Below are positions 6,013 through 10,678 of a stretch of DNA of 10,678 bases, one piece after another (position 1 is the stretch's first letter; each line of letters opens with the position of its first letter). Below the pieces are notes generated by a model. It was given only the letters and a program-made list of their open reading frames with translations. It did no database searches and had not been told where the DNA came from. This stretch comes from CAZJAH01 sp964544155 (GTDB taxonomy: Bacteria > Bacteroidota > Ignavibacteria > Kapaibacteriales > UBA2268). Both the position numbers and the translations under genes were made by a program. The DNA is taken from NCBI GenBank assembly GCA_964544155.1, contig CAZJAH010000062.1, positions 1-10,678 of the forward strand, given 5' to 3'.

Positions 6013-8481
6013 TTACTTGCTGACTACAACCGGCAGAGTGATCTGCTTGCCGTCCACGTCGGCAGTAATAAAGTATTTGCCTGAAGCCAGGTTCGAAGAG
6101 TTGAACTTAATATCTTCCGCGCCTGAAGCTGCGTTGTTATAAAGTTCGGCTACTTTGTGCCCGGCCGCGTCGAGTAAGTTTATTTTCAATGAGCTTACGG
6201 CTTTGCCTAGTTCAAAACGAACTGTAGCTGTTTCTTTAACAGGATTCGGCGTAGCTGTAAGAGTAATGAGCCCGTCGATAACGGCTTTACCGTCTCTGAC
6301 TGAAGTTGCCGGTGTGCCTGTACCGCTCAGTACAATTATCTTGCTCTGGTCATCGGGGTCATTGCTAGAAATATTCAGCCTGCCGGTAGTGTATTCTTTG
6401 GTATCTTTAGGAGTAAAGATAACTGTTATGGTTTCGTTCGATCCCGGCTGTACAGTAATGTCGGAATCATTTTCAATGCTGAACACATTATCGGGATTCG
6501 GGAAAATATCGATATCAGTTACTTCAAGATCAGCATCGCCTTCGTTAGTGATTGTGATCGACTGTTCCTGTGATTTATCAACTTCGACTTCGCCGAAATT
6601 AACAGTGCTCGAACTAATTGTGATTTCAGGCTCAGGCTGTGGGCCTTCGTCTGTAAACCAGTCGAATACGCGCTTCATGAATACTCTCATAACGGGTTCT
6701 ACATTTGAGTGGGCAGCCATGGGATTTGCAACATAAACGATCTTAGATTCGCCTTTTTCTACCATAACGCCGCCTATCCTTGACTCGTCTCCGCCATAGA
6801 ACATAATAGGTGTTGCTTCTGAATTCGGCATAAGGCTGAATTCATCTGCGAATGCGCCATAAGCCGGAAGCTGCATATTTTGCTGAAAAGAATTTACCGT
6901 ATAGCTCATATCTGATGTCAGTTCGTTTCCGCTAACGCCGCTCACACTGAGGTCGTTTCTAATCTGGTAACTGTCTCCGGAAATCGCATACAACTGATTT
7001 AATTTATTGTGGGTGATGCCGAGAGTATTCTCAAAAAATGCTTTGTAATTAGCCGGGGCCTGAGATGTCTCAAATGCGAAATAACCTGTAGCGTCAGATT
7101 CTATAATCACGTTTTTGCCCGAAGTAATCATGCTGTTAATAGCAGTAAGCATAGTTTCAGGGATAAGCATGAATTCATTGTCTGGATTCAGATTCGTTTT
7201 TATGGTAAACATAGCCGCGTCAAAATCAGTAACCGGATAATTCTGGATTATTGATTCGTTATAAGGCATGTAAACCAGGTCTTTTTTGTAATCTGTAGAC
7301 TGGAGTACATAATTATAAATTTCTGCCCAGGCGTTGAGATTGCCGTAAACGACATATTTAGCGTCTTCAGTTAAAACAGCGAACTCGACTTCATCCGGTT
7401 TTGGCTCGTAACCATCAGCGCTTGCTTCGGCAATTGTATTTACAATGCTGTAATAGGCGTTGCTTGTATTTGCTGTTAAAGTAACAGTAACTTCCTGAGT
7501 ACCGTCAGAAGCGAGTGTAAATGTTTTTGGTTCATAAGATATTGAATAACCGTTAGGAAGCGGTTTGTTTTCGGTATCATGATTCAGAGTAACATCAACT
7601 TCAAAATCATTCGGGTTATTCACAACGATAGTTTTATTAAGATCACCGTTTCTGGCGATTTTATTATATGGATTATCAAACTCTTCCAGCTCGACCTCAG
7701 CGAATTGCAATCCGCCAATATCAAGTTTTTCGGCTGCCTGGAGAACTTCTTTCGTGGCATCGTCCTGAATAAATGCAATAACATAGATTTGGTCCGGATT
7801 CCATGATGATTTCATTGTATACTCAAAATTGAATTCTTCCTCTCCGCCGGCACTGAGATTAATTGTGGTTCCGTCGGCATCAGGAAGCATGTCTCTGGCA
7901 ACCCAATGGAAATCAGTCTCGCCGTTTGATCCTGCATTTGGATCAAATATATGATGTTCTGTTAGTACAACCCTTAATTTTTTATTTTGAATCGGATCAT
8001 CAGAGCTGACTGTTACCTTTATTTTTTTATTTGATCCTGAGCGGTCTTCATCAATGTCGATAGTTATAGGTGATGATGTGCCTGCGTATTCCTCGTACTT
8101 TGCTTTTTGGGCGACTGTATCGCCGGGCGCTCCGGCGTACCAGCTTCCGACGGAGGGTGGTGCGATCTGACCGTTTACACGGCAGCTTGGCACACCGTTA
8201 ATATTGTAATAGTCTTCGATCCGCCTATTATTCATGGTTACATTTTCTTTAAACATCGGATCATTCGGGCCGGGAAAATCCCAGTGATATGTTAAAGGTA
8301 TTATATTATCCCTGTTGTTTTCAATAAATGCTTTGAAAGTCGGGTTCTGTCCGGCGCATGGGGCGCAACTTGCGTTTGTGGCTTCTTCGATAAGTACCAT
8401 TCGCGGGGATGCGGCCTGCAAAGCAGCTCCTCCAAACAGCAGGGCCATAAACAATATAGCTAATGTGTTTCTAAGTTTCAT
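6013..8481 (-). CDS. Omp28-related, T9SS-targeted multidomain exported protein
   Basis: Predicted surface or secreted protein. A Sec signal peptide (residues 1-24, MKLRN, hydrophobic core, cut near LQAAS) is followed by a thioredoxin-like Omp28 head: EEATNASCAPCAGQNP with C39-x-x-C42, and GVPSCRVNG with the likely cis-Pro P98 and an extra C100. An Omp28-type beta domain spans about 137-255 (FHWVARDMLP, VIAFIQDDATKEVLQAAE). Another beta-sandwich-like part spans about 258-372. Residues about 374-610 look alpha/beta (KYVVYGNLNAWAEIYNYVL) and faintly recall type 1 glutamine-amidotransferase-like folds, but I cannot name them. An ASH/choice-of-anchor-D domain spans about 618-722 (VNFGEVEVDKSQEQ, ISSNDPDDQ, LSGTGTP). 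A T9SS type A sorting domain follows at 741-822 (TATPNPVKETATV, LASGKYF). SD CAGGAG (8488-8493) fixes the ATG. Whether the CxxC is redox-active is unknown. Confidence is high for export, lower for role. Confidence 0.87.
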   Translation of the reverse strand: MKLRNTLAILFMALLFGGAALQAASPRMVLIEEATNASCAPCAGQNPTFKAFIENNRDNIIPLTYHWDFPGPNDPMFKENVTMNNRRIEDYYNINGVPSCRVNGQIAPPSVGSWYAGAPGDTVAQKAKYEEYAGTSSPITIDIDEDRSGSNKKIKVTVSSDDPIQNKKLRVVLTEHHIFDPNAGSNGETDFHWVARDMLPDADGTTINLSAGGEEEFNFEYTMKSSWNPDQIYVIAFIQDDATKEVLQAAEKLDIGGLQFAEVELEEFDNPYNKIARNGDLNKTIVVNNPNDFEVDVTLNHDTENKPLPNGYSISYEPKTFTLASDGTQEVTVTLTANTSNAYYSIVNTIAEASADGYEPKPDEVEFAVLTEDAKYVVYGNLNAWAEIYNYVLQSTDYKKDLVYMPYNESIIQNYPVTDFDAAMFTIKTNLNPDNEFMLIPETMLTAINSMITSGKNVIIESDATGYFAFETSQAPANYKAFFENTLGITHNKLNQLYAISGDSYQIRNDLSVSGVSGNELTSDMSYTVNSFQQNMQLPAYGAFADEFSLMPNSEATPIMFYGGDESRIGGVMVEKGESKIVYVANPMAAHSNVEPVMRVFMKRVFDWFTDEGPQPEPEITISSSTVNFGEVEVDKSQEQSITITNEGDADLEVTDIDIFPNPDNVFSIENDSDITVQPGSNETITVIFTPKDTKEYTTGRLNISSNDPDDQSKIIVLSGTGTPATSVRDGKAVIDGLITLTATPNPVKETATVRFELGKAVSSLKINLLDAAGHKVAELYNNAASGAEDIKFNSSNLASGKYFITADVDGKQITLPVVVSK

Positions 8482-8807
8482 AATAAACTCCTGAAATTAT
8501 GGAAAAAATATATAAAAATTCTATTGCCTGTAATATTTTTTTCGCCTAAAATAGTTAAACACTGTTAATCTTATTAAGTTACATATAGATAAACAATTTA
8601 CTACAATTGTAAATTTTTCTTAACAAAATCGCATCCTAATGTAATAATTTATAAAATAATCTTTAGAAATTAAAAATAAATATCAAACAGGAGTTAATTA
8701 GAAACAAAAAAAATAGATTTTTGTCATAAAAATTGCATTATACCTTTTAGCGTATAAAAATATTTTGCTGTATTTTTAAAATTAATTATATTTGTAGTCC
8801 TTTTGAT
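8482..8807. other. AT-rich divergent intergenic region
   Basis: This stretch of 326 bases has no gene. It holds the SD of the Omp28-like gene (8488-8493, minus) and the tRNA-His promoter (8763-8794, plus). It also holds a small symmetric site: the 10-bp palindrome TACAATTGTA (8602-8611), overlapping a 7-bp inverted repeat AATTTAC (8595-8601) / GTAAATT (8609-8615). I could not find a convincing TAnnTTTG promoter for the Omp28-like gene. Confidence 0.6.
8763..8794 (+). promoter_or_regulatory. Bacteroidota-type promoter of tRNA-His
   Basis: TTTTG (8763-8767), a 19-nt spacer and TATATTTG (8787-8794) match the Bacteroidota -33/-7 consensus completely. The predicted start is near 8801, about 7 nt before the tRNA 5' end. 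This is the best promoter in the window and supports the taxonomic reading. Confidence 0.85.
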
Positions 8808-8881
8808 GGCGGGCGTAGCTCAGTCGGTAGAGCACCAGATTGTGGCTCTGGTGGTCGCGCGTTCAAATCGCGTCGCTCGCC
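8808..8881 (+). tRNA. tRNA-His (anticodon GTG)
   Basis: A full cloverleaf can be folded by hand. The acceptor stem pairs GCGGGCG (8809-8815) with CGCTCGC (8874-8880), including one G-T pair. The D arm is GCTC/GAGC. The anticodon arm is CCAGA-TTGTGGC-TCTGG with anticodon GTG. The variable loop is TGGTC, and the T arm is GCGCG-TTCAAAT-CGCGT. The histidine identity elements are present: an encoded extra G at position -1 (8808) opposite discriminator C73 (8881). The 3' CCA is not encoded (C73 is followed by CAG), so a CCA-adding enzyme is needed. Own promoter upstream, hairpin terminator directly downstream. Confidence 0.97.
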
Positions 8882-8884
8882 CAG

Positions 8885-8915
8885 AAAAGCTGCCTTTATT
8901 CGAGGCAGCTTTTTT
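8885..8915 (+). terminator. Intrinsic terminator of tRNA-His, probably bidirectional
   Basis: AAAAGCTGCCT (8885-8895), a 7-nt loop, AGGCAGCTTTT (8903-8913): a perfect 11-bp stem followed by T to 8915. On the minus strand the same hairpin ends in four T, so it can also stop transcripts arriving from the convergent YCF48-like gene, whose stop is about 55 nt away. Confidence 0.9.
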
Positions 8916-8970
8916 AATTAATAATTGCTTGTGCCATTTTGTTGTAATTGCCAGGGGAAAAAGGCCAATT

Positions 8971-10170
8971 CTACTTAATCATTAATTTTTTGTTTATGAA
9001 ACCACCTTCATTTGTAGTTATTATACATTGATAAAAACCGCGGGCAAGATCAGAAATATCAATGCTGATAGTTTTTTTCGCGGCCATGTTTTCCTTCTCG
9101 ATTAATATATTGCCCTGTAAATCGCTTATCCTTATGATTACCTTATTCAGGACAGATTCAGGCATTGATATATTCAGGCGGTCAGCAGCCGGATTGGGAA
9201 ACAGCTCAACTTTAGCGGCAAGCAGCTGATCTACTCCGACAATACCTGTATACCTGAGCAATGTGCCGTTATCACCGACGGCATAACCGAGCGCGGCTGA
9301 CGGGAAGTAAAGCCGGGTCAGGTTTTCGTCTGTTCCGGATTCCTGCAGATCCCAGTTGCTTCCGGCCATATTGGTATGTATGATAAGCCCGTTATCGCCG
9401 CAGGCCCAGCCGTATTTATGATTTCCGAATTTGATATCGTTTAGCCCGCTGATAGCCGGTGTATTTTCTATGCTCCAGTTTACACCGTCGCCTGTTTTTA
9501 TTACAAGGCCATTTCGAGCGCAGGCCCATCCGGTGTTATCGCTGACGAAATCTATACCGGTATATTCCGCCTGGGGGTAGAGGCCTCCATCTGCCCAAAT
9601 GCCTTCGGACAATTTTCTGATAACGGAATTGCCGCATATCCAGCCCATATTATCTGTAAGGGAAATAGAGTGCAGTGTAGTATCACCTGCGCCTGTTTCC
9701 ATGAATATGGTTGAAGGCCCGCCGATAAGGAGCACTCTGCCCCTTGTTCCCGTGGCGTAATAAAGCTCGTCAGATGGATTGTATTTTACATCATAAAGCC
9801 GGCCGCTGAAGCTGTTGTAATATTCCCATTCAGAGCCGCCGTTGCTTGTCGTATATATATTACCTGAATTTCCGACCGCGATGCCTTCCCGGTCATTTTT
9901 AAAAGCGATTGAAAATACCTGAGCGGGAAGAGAAGTATCTACCTCCTGAATTACAAAGCTGTCACCGGAATTTGTACTGTAGTAAACTTCCGCGTTTCTT
10001 GCCGATGAAACCCAAAGCTTATCGCCCATGGCATAAACAGCGGCTATATCCCACTCTGTGACCGGCAGGTTTGAGCTTATGTCTTCCCATGAACCGTCAT
10101 CGGAAAACATCTGATTTATGCCGGTAAATAAGAATGCACTAATCGTTAAACAGGTAATTATTACTTTCAT
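8971..10170 (-). CDS. Exported YCF48/BNR-like repeat protein with T9SS sorting domain
   Basis: Predicted secreted or surface beta-propeller protein of unknown role. A signal peptide covers about residues 1-23 (MKVIITCLTISAFLFTGINQ). The body consists of repeats of the YCF48/sialidase-like type: GIAVGNSGNIYTTSNGG (96-112), GWICGN (177-181), GWACARNGLVIKTGDGVNW (214-232), GWACGDNGLIIHTNMAGSNW (254-273) and GYAVGDNGTLLRYTG (295-309). YCF48/Hcf136 itself assists photosystem II assembly, but such repeats are common in exported proteins of non-photosynthetic Bacteroidota and say nothing about photosynthesis here. The C-terminus (about 317-399) is a T9SS type A sorting domain: VELFPNPAADRLNI, ISDLQGNIL, DISDLARGFYQCII and a basic end LMIK. 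ATG start without SD. It stands alone, between the VOC gene's terminator and the tRNA-His hairpin. Domain identity is good; function unknown. Confidence 0.87.
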   Translation of the reverse strand: MKVIITCLTISAFLFTGINQMFSDDGSWEDISSNLPVTEWDIAAVYAMGDKLWVSSARNAEVYYSTNSGDSFVIQEVDTSLPAQVFSIAFKNDREGIAVGNSGNIYTTSNGGSEWEYYNSFSGRLYDVKYNPSDELYYATGTRGRVLLIGGPSTIFMETGAGDTTLHSISLTDNMGWICGNSVIRKLSEGIWADGGLYPQAEYTGIDFVSDNTGWACARNGLVIKTGDGVNWSIENTPAISGLNDIKFGNHKYGWACGDNGLIIHTNMAGSNWDLQESGTDENLTRLYFPSAALGYAVGDNGTLLRYTGIVGVDQLLAAKVELFPNPAADRLNISMPESVLNKVIIRISDLQGNILIEKENMAAKKTISIDISDLARGFYQCIITTNEGGFINKKLMIK

Positions 10171-10280
10171 AATTAAATTGTATGATTAAACATTTTTCAT
10201 AGATTTCAATATAAAAAAATAATATAAATTTTCATTAAACTTGTTTAAATTAGTTTAAAAACCGGGTAAATGCAATTATC

Positions 10281-10315
10281 AAAAAAAAAAGGGCAGAATT
10301 GCAATGATCCTGCCC
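10281..10315 (-). terminator. Intrinsic terminator after the VOC gene
   Basis: Minus strand: GGGCAG (10310-10315), a 13-nt loop that can itself form ATTGCAAT, CTGCCC (10291-10296), then ten T. Six GC-rich pairs and a long U-tract make this convincing. It lies about 40 nt after the stop of the VOC-family gene. Confidence 0.85.
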
Positions 10316-10355
10316 CTAAAAATTAATTTGAATAAATGACGCCTGGCCCGGATGC

Positions 10356-10678
10356 TTATTTATCCGAGTAAAGCCCCAGCCTGTTGCCTTCCGTATCCGT
10401 GAATATCGCGAAATATCCCCTGCCTTCGGCCTCAATTTTGGTTTTTGGCATAACAACCTTCCCGCCGGAACTTTCTACTGTTCTGAGAGTCTCATTTAGG
10501 TTTGGCCCCGCGTCAAAGCTTATTATTATACCGTTTTCGGATGGCTCATAGCCATCGGCTGCTATGACAGCGCCGGGAGATTTACCGTCCCCGCCCGGAA
10601 AGCATGCCATCATTTCGCCATTGCAGCTCAGGTCGATCAGCTTTACACTAAATACTTCCTCGTAGAATTTCACGGCGC
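10356..10678 (-). CDS. VOC superfamily (glyoxalase-fold) protein, 5' end outside window
   Basis: C-terminal part, about 107 codons, of a small vicinal-oxygen-chelate protein (glyoxalase / bleomycin-resistance / extradiol dioxygenase fold). The frame runs off the window edge. The first readable residues AVKFYEEVFSV correspond to the usual end of the first strand and helix (family form RAxxFYxxVFGW), so the GTG at 10673 is an internal valine, not a start. About 10-20 residues, including the first ligand position, are missing. The end IEAEGRGYFAIFTDTEGNRLGLYSD is classical (split: GYFAIFTDTEGN, RLGLYSD), with the typical second-half Glu in the family tail region. The middle AVIAADGYEPSENGIIISF fits the second-repeat strand. 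The substrate is unknown; many relatives have no assigned reaction. Its own terminator follows. Confidence 0.85.
   Translation of the reverse strand, partial: AVKFYEEVFSVKLIDLSCNGEMMACFPGGDGKSPGAVIAADGYEPSENGIIISFDAGPNLNETLRTVESSGGKVVMPKTKIEAEGRGYFAIFTDTEGNRLGLYSDK

Noticed and set aside
6155..6736. 193-codon open frame on the plus strand opposite the Omp28-like gene
   Set aside because: It lies wholly antisense to a well-supported gene with recognisable domains, and its translation shows no domain or signal, only a mirror of the codon bias.
4..8881. Functional link between miaB and the tRNA-His gene
   Set aside because: MiaB acts on tRNAs that read UNN codons; tRNA-His reads CAY and is not a substrate, and the genes are far apart on opposite strands.
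8803..8985. 60-codon plus-strand frame over tRNA-His
   Set aside because: It is the translation of the tRNA and its terminator; a common artefact of tRNA genes.
10235..10258. Three GTTTAA-type half sites at about 10-bp spacing upstream of the YCF48-like gene
   Set aside because: The DNA here is almost pure A/T, so such short repeats are expected by chance; no promoter could be aligned with them.
1..10678. Search for a defence, CRISPR, mobile or biosynthetic system
   Set aside because: No spaced direct repeats, transposase, integrase, nuclease/helicase or biosynthetic core enzyme is visible; all genes belong to housekeeping, membrane or T9SS cargo families.

Overview
The window most likely comes from a member of the Bacteroidota/Chlorobiota (FCB) group, possibly an Ignavibacteria- or Kapabacteria-like lineage, although the exact clade cannot be fixed by reading. 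Three things point this way. Two predicted exported proteins end in type IX secretion (T9SS) type A sorting domains. Two promoters match the Bacteroidota consensus (TTG, about 19-20 nt, TAnnTTTG). Intergenic DNA is very AT-rich, while genes carry Shine-Dalgarno (SD) sites only sporadically.

Layout: all nine protein genes are on the minus strand, and the only plus-strand gene is tRNA-His. Reading the minus strand from high to low coordinates, there is first a VOC/glyoxalase-fold gene cut by the window edge, with its own terminator. Next comes an exported YCF48/BNR-like repeat protein with a T9SS tail. The tRNA-His gene runs convergently, and a strong hairpin lies between it and the repeat-protein gene. 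Then follow an 822-residue Omp28-like exported protein (thioredoxin-like CxxC head, beta-sandwich domains, T9SS tail), a LysE-family exporter paired with a sterol-desaturase-type membrane hydroxylase, an isolated nuoA-nuoB pair with its own promoter and terminator, anmK (peptidoglycan recycling), and finally doxX-miaB joined by a TAATG stop/start overlap.

Most of this is housekeeping and envelope biology: tRNA modification (MiaB), tRNA-His, respiratory complex I (NuoAB), cell-wall recycling (AnmK), membrane and lipid proteins (DoxX, LysE, hydroxylase) and two T9SS cargo proteins. The genes fall into short separate transcription units divided by clear intrinsic terminators, not one pathway.

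I see no mobile element, CRISPR array, phage gene, toxin-antitoxin pair or defence cassette. The items most worth a second look are: nuoAB as a free-standing unit separated from the rest of complex I; a perfect 10-bp inverted repeat bracketing the nuoA promoter at about seven helical turns; the multidomain Omp28-like T9SS protein, whose middle part I cannot name; and small inverted repeats in the leaders of the LysE and Omp28-like genes.
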